This document shows, one piece after another, positions 50,430 to 62,564 of a DNA stretch of 64,000 bases. The translations under genes were made by a program, and so were the position numbers. The notes beneath the pieces were generated by a model. It was not told the origin of the DNA. It saw only the letters and a list, made by a program, of their open reading frames with translations, and did no database searches. This DNA comes from Nymphaea colorata (Eukaryota; Streptophyta; Magnoliopsida; Nymphaeales; Nymphaeaceae). The stretch's first letter is position 1, and every line of letters begins with the position of its first letter. The stretch covers positions 15,730,354 to 15,794,353 of the forward strand of contig NC_045139.1 in assembly GCF_008831285.2 (NCBI RefSeq). Reading direction: 5' to 3'.

Positions 50430-51334
50430 TCATGTTTAGTTGGTTGCAGCCATTTTTTTAGTGGCAGGGACCATTTATGGCGTAAGAAGAACAGCGGCGG
50501 GAGTATTTTTACCTCCCTTCTTGTTTGTTGGCGAAAATTTTACGCAAAAAGTAAGGGGATAACAAAAGAGTTATTATTACATGGGAATAATAATTCTTCT
50601 CTCTTTCTCTCATCCATTGTTTTACAGGTAAAAGCTAAAAACTGTGGATTTTTTGTCCGACGGAGAGAAGGAGAATGAGAGAAAAGGAGTCAGCCCATAG
50701 TTGTGGAGACCTTGGATCCGTGCAATTCTCAATTAATCATGTCGAATCGCTACCAAACAGAGCATGACATGTGAAACAAACAATACTTGGATTCCATGAA
50801 TCTAGACAGGTTGTCTTAGCATTATTTTTTGGGGTGTTATTTTAAATGTAATATGAAAGTCTCTTCAAACCTCAACTCTTTTAGAACTCTTTTAATGTTC
50901 TCAAGTTTCTCTTGCTTAAAAAATATGACATCTTATTCACGGACATCCTAAGTTGAAGAAGTTAAACTGCTTGTAAAAATCTGCCAATAATTCACTAGGG
51001 TGCCGTGGATCAACTTTTTGACTATTTTTCAAGTATTTTTGTGATTTTTAAAATTAGTGTTTGTAAGTATTTATCCTCATTTCATGGACAAAGTTATCAA
51101 ACAATGATCGTTGTCTCCACCCACCATTCTCATTTCCCCCATAAGTTGTGAGCTGTTAAAAGTTGAACACTCAAAATTGCAAAAGGTGCCCATCTTAAAT
51201 TTGATCCACTTTTCCCATGCATGAGGTGCACCAAAATGCCGACTCTAACTATCATCCAATGTATGATCCATATTAAACTTCATGAACTAGTGACTGAGAT
51301 AGAAAAATGGGTTGGAGAAGCACTAGATTAAAAA

Positions 51335-51372
<38 letters not shown>

Positions 51373-54300
51373 GAGTCGGGTGTAAACATCAGCCAACATA
51401 TTTTGACCAACTAACAATTCATCCTACTTATCCTACCTCCTCTAGGTTGTTGATAGCTAGGGACAGAACCAAGAAAGGACTGACATATGGCCCCTTCCCC
51501 TCTCTCATATTTTCAAAAATTAAGACTTACCCATTAAACTTTTCAAAAATGTGAGTTTGGTTACTGTAAAACTTTTGAAAAATGGGTTGTGAGAAATTTT
51601 CAAAAAATATATTTACTGACACATGACAGACAGTTCTGATCTCCCATGGGCAAAATCCAGACTCACTCACTCTTGATAGCCCGTAAAGGCAAAAGCAGCT
51701 GGCAAAGAAGTAGCAACCTATGTTCTTGGTATCAAACTCAGAAAAGGTAAAAAAATTTGCAAGTTTTAGACCAGGTGAAAGGTTGGTCTTACCTGCCTTG
51801 AAGGTCTTGTCATTATCTATTGCATCCGATCTCTAAAGTTGTGGCCATTTGTGACCCGACTCTAAAGTGCCGTAGCCTCAAAAGTATCCAATGTTGGCTG
51901 ATAGCTACAGATGACTACCACCGTAATAGGCATTGATTCCCTTATCTTTCATGCTCTGGAAATTAAAGAAACCATGTGAGATTGATGTCCAAGATGTTGA
52001 GCTGTTCTCGTTCATGAATCCAGTACAAATTTACCAAACTTCAGGTTTCTTATTTGGGAAAAAAGAGAGGAGAAGATGAAGCATCTGGGTGGGGTGGGGA
52101 CATGATTGAATTCGCCACATCCCATCGATGCCATTCAATTCGTGTCGAAAGATGGCGAGCAAGACAGTGTGCGCTTTGTTCTTTATTGCACAGAAACGGC
52201 GAGCAAGAGCCCGCTGAAACTTCCGGAACCGTTGGGCGTTCCGGTTTCTGCAACGCGACGGCCATCCGGTGGGCCTCGACGGAGAAGACGACACCGCCTG
52301 ACGGACAAAATCGACCCGACATCGGATTTCATCTCGTTTGGAGAAACTTTTTCCTTCAGGTAATTACAAAAAGAGATCAGGTTCATGGTTTTCGAGTTGG
52401 TCTCGCTGTTAGTATCGAGAAGCAATTTGGCAGAACGGAAACTAATGGACCCGAAAAATATCAAGGAAAGAGCATAAAGTTGCTCCGCCGAATATTCCGG
52501 AATCCGAAGAACGCGAGAAGAACTGGAATTCGGAAGGAACGTGTGGGGTGAGCTGCGGCCGCCTCCGTCAGCCACGTGCTTGCGGTGATCATCATTGGGC
52601 GCTAAAGATTGGTGGATGCTGGTACGGAAGCATATCTGAATTTGATGGGTAGGAACGGTGGCCACTAATATGTTTCATCATTTTGTCCAGATGTGATGAA
52701 TGAGTATGGCAGCTTTCCTTCTTAAGTTACGAATTAATCCTAATCCCTTACTTAATTCTTTAAGCAAGAGAGAGAAAGAAAAGAAAAGTTTTGAGCGGTC
52801 TCTCTCTCTATATATATATAAAACTAGAATTGAACTTAAGATGTGTTGCCTTAGCGCTAACCATGGTAGAGCCATAAATTTTTTATGAGAGAAAAATTAT
52901 AGTTTCAAAAATTTGATAGTGACCAAAATATAATTTTTCAAAATTTTAATAAAATAAATAAAAATTTTAAAAATTACATGTAAAATTAAAAAAAAAATGA
53001 GGGTGGGCTAGGGCCCCTGCCAACGCCCTCCCCACCTCCCAAACCTGGGGCTCCGCCCTTAGGTCTAGCCAACTACACACCACCAACTTGGCTCAACTCA
53101 GCACCAAATTGAATTCCAGTTGTCAACTTGGCTCACCACCAAGTTTGGCATGAGCTGTCCACTTAGTATGGAATGATGATAGAGTTAGAAATTTTTTGTT
53201 ATGGAACAATAATTTAATAGACACTTCTTTATACATGATGAAGCAGTTGACTAGTACTAAGCAAATTGATGAGGAGCACCAATATAGGAATAAATAATTA
53301 ATTAGAGATAACACATATGTAAATGACAGAATTTTGTGGGATTGCATGGACATTTGAGATATATAACCTGTATGTAAATGAAATAAATTTGTGATACAGT
53401 TTGAGAAACTGCCCACACAAGTCCACATGTAGCTCTGATGTAGTTCTGCCACTATGATCCGAGACTATCAAACACAACCTAATAGATAGCATTTCTTGAG
53501 CACAACCCCAACTCTGAATTAAATTTTATATCTGAGAGATCGAGCTTTGATTAGATAAATTAGATTAGACAATCTTAAATGGATTGATCTTAATCAAGCT
53601 TGAGTTGAGCTCAAGCTAAGCTTGTGTTAGTCTTTTATTGCGAGCACAATGATGGTTGCACCTCAACAAATTCACTAGTTACTTTAAGAAAATCCACTAC
53701 CAGATAATATACCAGACCAATTTCATGATTCACAAAAACTGATTGGAGTTACCCTTAGCTGTTTTTAATTATATCATTTGAATCTTCCAAGAAATTAACA
53801 ACTATATAAGTGATTACAAATTTATTGGTCTATAAGACTTTGGTTGAAAAAAAATGACTAAACTAATATTTGTATAATAACAACAAAAAGTAAAAAAAAA
53901 AAAAAAACGGCGACCCTAACCGGCTGCCCTTTTTTATTCATCTTTCACGTAAAGCTTTACTGAACTTATTTTCTTATGTGTTAACATATCCAAATCCACT
54001 ACCCATCCTTCAACCAGGAACCAAAGATACTAATGGAAGCATTTAGATGATACCTTCAAAGCCTGAGTCTTATAGAAACTTGGTTGTGTGAAAGCCCATC
54101 GTTTAGTAATTTTGAAAAATTAAATGAGCGTGTGGATGACACAACAAAAACAGGTTTTTAGTGAAAAATCCTTTGGAGTGGAGAGGGGCGAGGGCAGGTT
54201 TTTATACGTCATTTAAAAACTTGGCTTTGTGAAAACTAGGATCTGCCCAAAACCTATTTTAACATCATCCAAACACACCCTAAACCTATTTTTGAGGGTA

Positions 54301-54700
54301 AACCTGGTATTAGGTGGTTGCCCTTATAGATTTCTTCCAATTCTCAAGTTCTCACTAAGACTAATTCAATTAAAAAAAAAAATCTCACTCTCAAAATAAG
54401 AAAAAAAAAACAATTTACTGTTTTTTCCTTGAAAAGAGTTTATAAACAGTCTCTTGTCCACTTCACCAGAATCATTGGCCAAGTTACAAATTACACGGCA
54501 AAGTGGCAACCGGCAGTCTTTCTAATCGTGAACACAATAAAATTGGAAAGACACATGGGTAGATCACGGTGATGAGCTCAATAACCTACACATCAAAATT
54601 CCTGTTGCAACTAGCAAAATTTCTTTCCTTTTCGACGATTCTATATACATATAGAAATACAACCAGAAATAATGAGTCACCCAAGGCATCTGCGCATTTG
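50430..54700. other. Gene-free stretch
   Basis: Contains a (TA)n run at about 51342-51369, a GC-richer patch at about 52050-52620 with several overlapping unrecognised frames, a GC-rich repeat fragment near 52995-53062 (AGGGCCCCTGCC... CTCCGCCC), and the MITE-like element listed separately at 54126-54281. Confidence 0.4.
54126..54281. mobile_element. MITE-like element with GTGTTTGGATGA-type ends
   Basis: The left end reads AGCGTGTGGATGACAC and the right end ATCATCCAAACACACCCT, imperfect inverted repeats of each other and like the ends at 19180-19399. The interior has paired AAAACC/GGTTTT words. It is non-coding, about 155 bases. Confidence 0.45.
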
Positions 54701-54709
54701 TGTGATGAT

Positions 54710-56410
54710 TAGATATGACCATTAATCCAAGTTCAGCAGATACAACTGATCGAAGTTCAACAATTTTCAAACCCAATATGACCATTGGTTGAAGTTCAAT
54801 AATTTTCAGATCAGATAAGGTCACGAATCGAAGTTCAACTATTTTGAGATCAGATAAGATCACTGATTGAAGTTCAATAATTTTCATATCAGATAAGACC
54901 ACTGATCGAAGTTCAATAATTTTTAGATCAGATAAGACACGTAATCGATGTTCAATAATTTTAAGAAAAGATAAGACCATTAATTCATGTTAACAATTTT
55001 GAAATCAGATTAGACACTAATTGAAATTCAACAAATTTTCAAATGAGATATGACCATTGATGAAAGTTCAACAATTTTCAGATCAGGCGAGGCCATTGAT
55101 CGAAGTTCAACAATTTTCATATAAGAAAAGACTACATTTTTAAGTTCAACAATTTTCAAATCAGATAAAACAACTGATCGAAGTTCAATAATTTTCAAAC
55201 CAAATAGAACCATTAAAAGAAGTTCAATAATTTGAGATCAAATATGACCACTGATCGAAGTTTAATAATTTTCAGACTGGATAAGACCACTCATCGAAGT
55301 TCAACAATTTTCAAATCAGATAAGACCACTGATCTAGACTTACAAATATGTTCTAATCCAACAATTTTTGGATCAGATTCGAACATTGATCACAACCCAC
55401 ATCAGTATAGTTCGTGAATATGAACTGTACCTTTGGTGCAAGCAAAGGATGTTATTTTTTGGATCAAATTAGATCACTGATCGAGATCTTCAACTTGATG
55501 TAAATCCAATTGTTTTTGGATTAGATAAGAGCCCTAGTTTGGATCCACAAGCAAGTCTAAATCCAACAATCTATGAATTCAATAAGATCACTGATGAAGA
55601 CTCATAAGTAGTACTAAATCCACATTTTTTTATCAGATAAGTCCATCGATCCAAATTTACAAATACATCTAAATCCAATAATTTTGGATCACATAAAACT
55701 ACTAATTGGAACCCACTACCAAATCCAAATCCAAAAATTTATAGATACAATAAGACTATTGATCTATAACCAAAGTAGACCCAATTTTAAATATTCAGCA
55801 ATTAGATAAGACCACTTATTGAAGTTCAGCAATTTTTAGATCAGACAAGACAACTAATAAAAGTTCAGCAATTTTCAAATAGGTAAGACTACTAATAGAA
55901 GTTCTACAATTTTTTGATCGGGTATGGCCATTGATCGAAGTTCAGCAATTTTTAGATCAGGTAAGATCACTAATCGAAGTTTAACAATGTTCAGATCAGA
56001 TAAGACCACTCATCGAAGTTCAACAATTTTTAGATAAGATAAGACCACTAATCGAAGTTGAACAATTTTTAAATCAAAGAAGTTAAACATTTTTTCAAAT
56101 GAGATATTAGTATTGATCGAAGTTCAACAATTTTCGGATCAGATAAGACCTATAATCAAAGTTCAAAAATTTTTAGATCAGATATGACCACTGATCGAAA
56201 TTTAGCAAATTTCAGTTCAGATAAAACCATTGATCAAAGTTCAATAATTTTCAGATCAAATATGACCATTGATCGAAGTTCGACAATTTTCAGATCAGAT
56301 AAGACCATTGATCGAAGTTCAATAATTTTTAGATCAGATAAGACAACTAATCGATATTCAATAATTTTAAGAAAAGACCATTAATCCAAGTTCAACAATT
56401 TTGAGATCAT
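54710..56410. repeat. Minisatellite, 39-bp unit
   Basis: The unit, typified by ATCAGATAAGACCACTGATC followed by GAAGTTCAATAATTTTCAG, repeats for about 1.7 kb with frequent substitutions. Two clear blocks (about 54710-55340 and 55800-56410) flank a more diverged stretch with longer, irregular units. Because 39 is a multiple of three, several translated frames show 13-residue repeats (SDKTTDRSSIIFR forward, LSDLKIIELRSVV on the other strand), but all are interrupted and lack gene context. I regard it as non-coding. Confidence 0.9.
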
Positions 56411-56899
56411 ATAAGATCAAAATGTAGCGTTAGAAAGCCTAAGTTGATATCTCTTTCACTATTAATAGTCTTTAGAATGATAAACGAGGCACAATCTCAT
56501 TGATTTTTTTTCTTTTTTCTTTTTGTAAGACTAAACGGATGAGAAGCGGTTGCTTATGGTAGTGAGGCAATTAAGCTATGGAAAATGCTTGATAGATCTG
56601 AAGAGGATGGTGAACACAGTAAAAGAAGATTCCACAAACATAAAAAAAAAAGGAAGCTACCATAGTTCAAATAAAGATGTGGGGATGTGGTGAAGAAGCT
56701 GCGAACTAAAGATGTGGGGATGTGGTGAAGAAGCTGCTGTTCACGAAAGATTTCAGAAAACTACTTAGAAATTGTATAAAAAAAGACACTTTTTTTTTCA
56801 AAAATATATTAAAGACGAGAGAAATAAACCAACCTAGCAAACGGCAAAAAAATGCCGTCTATTTAAAAAAAAAAAAACAACCTAACAAACGCCCTCTTT
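56411..56899. other. Gene-free spacer after the minisatellite
   Basis: Includes a short exact direct repeat (AAAGATGTGGGGATGTGGTG, near 56670 and 56708). Nothing else is recognised. Confidence 0.4.
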
Positions 56900-57247
56900 A
56901 GGGGGTGTTTGATGAGGACGGAAATGTAGAATTTTAAAATTAAAATTTTCATTTTCAAAGAAATGAAAATTGTGTTATCAAATAATTTTTTTTGATTTTG
57001 TAATTATATGCTCAATATTCCAGAATTTTATATTTTTCTTTCTGTTACTTTAGGACATGTGTCATGATGCCTTTAATTCATCAATTTTAAAATTTTAATA
57101 CATGTTTCATTTCCAATTGTAGAATCAGAATTCCAAACTATGAGATACTAGAACTAAAATTTTCAGTGCAATTCCAGTTTGAGGTGAAATTTTGTTTATA
57201 GAATTCTTAATTCTATAATCAAATTTTAAGGCCATCAAACGCCCCCT
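56900..57247. mobile_element. MITE-like element with GGGGGTGTTTGATG-type ends
   Basis: The left end GGGGGTGTTTGATGAGG and right end CCATCAAACGCCCCC form imperfect terminal inverted repeats. The AT-rich interior contains paired AAAATT/AATTTT words (ATTTTAAAATTAAAATTTTC). About 350 bases; no coding capacity. Confidence 0.55.
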
Positions 57248-57607
57248 TTTAAAAAACAAAACCTTTTAGAGTAACCTTCCTCCATTTAATTGCTTCATCC
57301 AAAGTTGAATCATTACGTGGTGAAGGGTGTGGGTGTGTGCGTGGAAGGTTTTGGCTTCCCGATGTGGCGCATGGCCTCTCAAATGGTCCTTATGCCCTCA
57401 ACCTCTATGAGTAAAACTTGGCTGTTGAATTTTTGTGTAGAGGTGGTCAGTCAAGTGCATAACCCGATTGTTCTCTAAGCAATGGCTGCAATGGATCAAT
57501 AGAACTGCAAGAAGATACCTTAGGTTGATTGCAAAATACATTATGATTGGACATAATCTTGAACCTCCATAGATTGACAACTTGTTCCCAACTAGTGGCA
57601 CATAGGG

Positions 57608-57812
57608 TGATAGGGGTGAAGGGAGGGGAGGAGCCCGCCTAAGCTGTGGCCTCACCCCAGTTAATTGAAAAAAAAAAAATACATTTAAAAAATTGAAAAA
57701 TTTTAGTTGATAATGTATTTTTTGGATTCGGGTTTAGTTTGACCTTACCTGGATAAGTTCATTGGATCGTTTGGCCCGCTCCTGAAAAAAAAAATCATCT
57801 TGGTGGCACAGT
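57608..57812 (+). repeat. Dispersed repeat, plus-strand copy
   Basis: Matches the minus-strand copy at 27380-27552 over most of its length. A third, partial copy of the GCCGTGGCC...TTGAAAAAAAA part lies at about 57931-58020. Non-coding. Confidence 0.55.
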
Positions 57813-58020
57813 TGGTTTATTTGAATACTAATATTGGAATTGTCTTTATTTTTGAAAAAAATATAAAAGACCACTCAAAGTTTAGAAGAACAACAAACAA
57901 GCGCACCCCTAACTTTTGAATTACAACGACCCACCTAGGCCGTGGCCACACTCCAGCTAATTGAAAAAAAAGTTACATTATAAAAATTGAAAATTTTTAG
58001 TTCTTAAAACGTATTTTTTG

Positions 58021-58980
58021 AATTACAACGACCAGGCACTCAACGTTTCAATCAGCAAAAACATACTAAAATAATCATAAAAACAGCAAATATTACACCT
58101 TCAGTTAAATAAAAAAACATTTTTTTAAAAAGAAAAACTGAACACCATCGTTGCTGTCATTGGCAGTCAGATGGTAAACTGAACACCATCATTGGATCCA
58201 ATTTATGCTACATTATCTGCCAGCCACGCTAAGGAAAGCATCAAATTTCAAAATCAACGTTGTAAATATTGTTGGTGGCTTTCCATTTGGTTTACCCACT
58301 AATATAATTTATTTTTTTAATTATTTAATAAGATAACAAGAAAAAATAAATAAACCTATATTATTAAATTCTAGTTGTATAGGATAAAAGGATCGGTAAA
58401 TCATTAATTAGAAGAAAAATAATTATGTATTTGATTTGAGGGATGACTATGAATGAATAAGTTGAGCTCTTGTTCTGTCATCCAAGAATCCGAAATGCTC
58501 GAGATGTGAAGGTGACATTAACATTTAACGACAATGCTGTTTTGACAAAGTCTGCAAAATGAAATTAAATTCAAATTGCAAACGAGCGGTAGAGGAATCG
58601 GGGGAGGAAACTTGGAGAACGGAAGAGGAAAGTAACCATCTCCTCTTCTTGAGTATTTTGCTTTTAGTCACCGTTGAGGCAAGTCGTCCATAAAAAAAGC
58701 AACCGCCTCTCCCGCTTTCGCGCGCTTCCAGCCCTCTACCACAGCGATCGCTCGCTCTCCGGCCGGTGCTCTCCAACACCATCGCTGCTTTCTCTCCAGC
58801 CGGCGACCTCCACCACCACCGTCGTGTCCCCAAGGTAAATGCCTCTTCTTTCTCTCTTGCTATCTCTCTCTCCCCACTTTGCATTGGCCATGGGTCGGGG
58901 GGGAACTGTGACCCTGAGCAGTGTTTGCCAAATCCATCAGTTATAATCGATACTGATCTTGACGTCTTTCTTCATCCCAG
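58021..58980. other. Gene-free stretch leading to an F-box-like fragment
   Basis: AT-rich up to about 58600, then a GC-richer patch with pyrimidine-rich sequence. CCCCAAG followed by GTAAAT near 58834 could be a donor of a 5' leader intron ending at TCATCCCAG (58980). No frame here is recognised. Confidence 0.3.
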
Positions 58981-59236
58981 AGAACTTCTCCAGAGCCAGG
59001 GCCGCTGTCAGAGAAGAAAGAGGAAGGAGAAAGAACATGATCATCGCCCTTCCCAGAGCACACGTCGCCTCCCTCAACGCCTCTTTTTCCTCAGGAGATC
59101 GCGTCTTCTGTTGCAATCGACCTATCTCCTTGGTTCGATGGTTTCGGGAAGACGAAGCTGAGACCCCGGCCGTCGATCAACTTGCTGGACGACAGGTGCC
59201 TTATGCACATCTTCAGTTTCTTACCTCCACTCTCTG
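58981..59236 (+). pseudogene. F-box-like exon fragment
   Basis: The frame that opens at 59041 (after TGA at 59038-59040) ends in an F-box-like stretch, SINLLDDRCLMHIFSFLPPLS, followed by a possible donor (CTCTG then GTACTT at 59237). Upstream it is Pro/Ser-rich. There is no in-frame ATG before the F-box, and no following exon of an F-box protein was found downstream. It is therefore a fragment or a degenerate first exon. F-box proteins act as substrate adaptors of SCF ubiquitin ligases. Confidence 0.45.
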
Positions 59237-60227
59237 GTACTTTATCGCTCTCAAATTTCCTTCTTTTTTTTTTTTGCCTTTCTATTTTCTAGGGTTTGGT
59301 ATTCCATTTTCACAATGATGGTCAAGTTGCCTCTTATGTGAGTCTAAGTTTTTGTGGCGACTGTAATTCCAATCGTAGATTTGCTAAGTTGTTATCAAGT
59401 GAAACATGGGCTTTAATAGTCAATGAGCATGATCGAGCTTGGGGATAACACATATTTGGAGCTATGAACCATTAATTTGTTATTAAAATGCAGCAGGACT
59501 TGCCCACATCATGTACTACTAATCCCAAGGTTACCAGATGCCTTACTTTATCAACCTAGACGCGAGGCAAACACACAAATGTCTCACATATATTTACTTG
59601 AGCATTTATATAGGCCTTATATTTGAATGTCACCAAACCAAGTTTTGGCCTCAAACAACAATTACACTCTAATGGAGTTAAGAGAATTACTCAACTATTT
59701 TTTAGTTCAAATTATAAATAGCACGGATGGATGCAACCACAGACACCTGGACTTGGTGGATGTAGATGAGCTCATCAAGTTGCTTTAATTGTTATAACTA
59801 GCTGCTTGCTAATATAATCCATCCAATGAGTACTGACTTCAGAAGTGGCAGGTTCTTTGTCATGATGAGCTAATGGAGCTAGAAAATAGAATGGTGAGAA
59901 CCTAACTATTTCTCTTTTCGTAAGTTAATAGAATCTTCATAATATAAATAGACGAACTTTACATGCTCTCCACATAATGACTATCAATTCTTTACCTAAC
60001 AATTTATGGTCAAGGTTTTCTGTTGATTCCACCACATCTTGGAGAAATTCGTTTTTGTCTATCTGGTTCATATTTTTTTTACTGCCTGGATTGTTGTGGT
60101 TCCAAAAGTATTTTATGGTTTTTGCTATGCTAGGAAAGTTGTCCTACACTACATTGTCAGTTTGTTTTGGTACCTGTTCTCTCTATTGCTTACTGTATCT
60201 TTCCGTTTGGTGTATAACTGTAAGTAT
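59237..60227. other. Stretch without recognised exons
   Basis: Intron-like, T-rich DNA between the F-box-like fragment and the first PDI-like relic. No thioredoxin CXXC-containing exon was found. Confidence 0.4.
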
Positions 60228-61665
60228 ATCTTGATTTTTTTTTGTCGTCGATGTGTAGATTTTTCTTTCCTCAAAACTGATGCTTCCATTGTTCTTTTGG
60301 CAGTTAGATGCTGCTGCACCATTATTAGCAGGCTTGGAGAGACCAATTGCCGTTGCTTAAGTAAATGCTGACCAATGCAGGCACCTTGCTTCAAAATTTG
60401 ATGGCGAGTATGGTGCTTCAAACCTATTGTTTCATTACTGTTCTCAGCTGTTTTTCATATTAAAATAGTTTCTTTTTCGTGTTCCAGATCTTTTTCTGAA
60501 TTTTGTGTCATCAATGAATTTTCCTGCTTTGAGGGACTGAGTTATTTGCATTGTTTCAGTGATTAGATTGAGGACAGGAGTGACTGCATCTAAAAAGTTT
60601 TCTCGTAATGCAGTGGGTTTCCAACTCTCAAGTTGTTTATCATGGTGTGCTAGTGGATTATACTGGTCCATGACAGCCAGAGTTGCCTGTTGAGGGCTGC
60701 TAGTTGATCTCCATATTCAGGTTAGAGGATTTATTTTGCTTTATTTAGTACAATTATATAGATATTAGCAGTTTGCAGAACACCATAAAGTGGTATGGTA
60801 GCAGTTACAACTTTCTTTTGTCTTTAGATCAAATTAAAGGCTATATCAAATAAAAGGTTCGTAACTAAAAAGGTTATGCTTCTAGCTCTCAATCTGAAAA
60901 TGCTTTCAACTGCTTTTGTGGTTATATCTGTTATTGATTGCATCTTAACTTTTTCATTTTTTGCTGCTTGAGCGTTTGTATGTTATTGTGGGTTGTTCTT
61001 GCATGTTACGTTTTTGTTGTTTCATGAGCCGTTCATGGATAGTTGGTGCCACAGCAGCTGGGTTATCATTGTTAATGCATGACTAATTGTGATAGTTAAT
61101 GGCAATGAGTGCATCCTTAATTCCGTCGTTGTTTTAGTGGTGCCATTCATGAGAGTTAGCGTCACTGATGACATTTACTGAAGCATGTTATGCATCACTA
61201 AATGTAATTTTCTTGTAGTGAAGTTTTTTAGTTGTTTGACAAGTGTCATAAAATATTTACAAAAATTTTGAATATTTTGATACGGTATTTTGAACATAAG
61301 TAAACATTTTTTAAAACTTTTTATAAAATTTTAGTAACTTTATTGATGCTTCATACAATTTTATAGACATTTCTAAAATTAATCTTTAACATTTATTAGA
61401 AAACTTAAAAGTAACAAGTTTGTTATATAGATTTGGCGAAGTCTTGTGCACATTTAAATACCCATGAAAGATTTATGTTCTTTTAGATTTTCATGATTTT
61501 TCTAAACCAATATTTGTGAGCTTTTTTTAATCTCTTTGATTTTTTTTTTCGAAAACTTCTATGATGACTTAAACCGATGATTATATATTATTTTCTGGAA
61601 TGACAATTTCCATTCTTTTTCTGAATAAGTACTCTATTTTCTTGTAAAATTTGTACATAGTTTCC
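60228..61665 (+). repeat. Long direct repeat, copy 1
   Basis: Matches 62565-64000 at an offset of about 2336 bases with only a handful of substitutions and two single-base indels noticed over about 1.4 kb. The left border is at ATCTTGATTTTTTT. The right border cannot be seen because copy 2 is cut by the window end. It contains a PDI-like pseudogene. Confidence 0.95.
60304..60720 (+). pseudogene. PDI-like (PDIL5-2 type) pseudogene, copy 1
   Basis: The first exon relic (60304 to about 60402) follows acceptor TTTTGGCAG and reads LDAAAPLLAGLERPIAVA, stop, VNADQCRHLASKFDG; the TAA at 60358-60360 replaces an expected Lys codon. The second (60614-60720, after AATGCAG) reads GFPTLKLFI, then after a one-base frameshift HGVLVDYTGP, then a stop. 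As I recall them, plant protein disulfide isomerase-like proteins of the PDIL5-2 type show the same order of motifs (AAP.LA.L..PI.VAK.NAD, then GFPTLKLF.HGV..DY.GP). The redox-active CXXC exon is absent nearby. Confidence 0.75.

Positions 61666-62564
<899 letters not shown>

Noticed and set aside
52050..52665. Possible gene in a GC-richer patch (frames up to 165 residues on both strands)
   Set aside because: Several overlapping frames on both strands look equally good, none has a recognised domain, and no splice structure joins them.
54564..56384. Repeat-protein-like frames with 13-residue units
   Set aside because: Products of the 39-bp minisatellite; interrupted by stops, without start context or flanking exons.
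60149..60671. Minus-strand frames of 75-90 residues, repeated in copy 2
   Set aside because: They are antisense to the PDI-like exon relics and recur only because the segment is duplicated.
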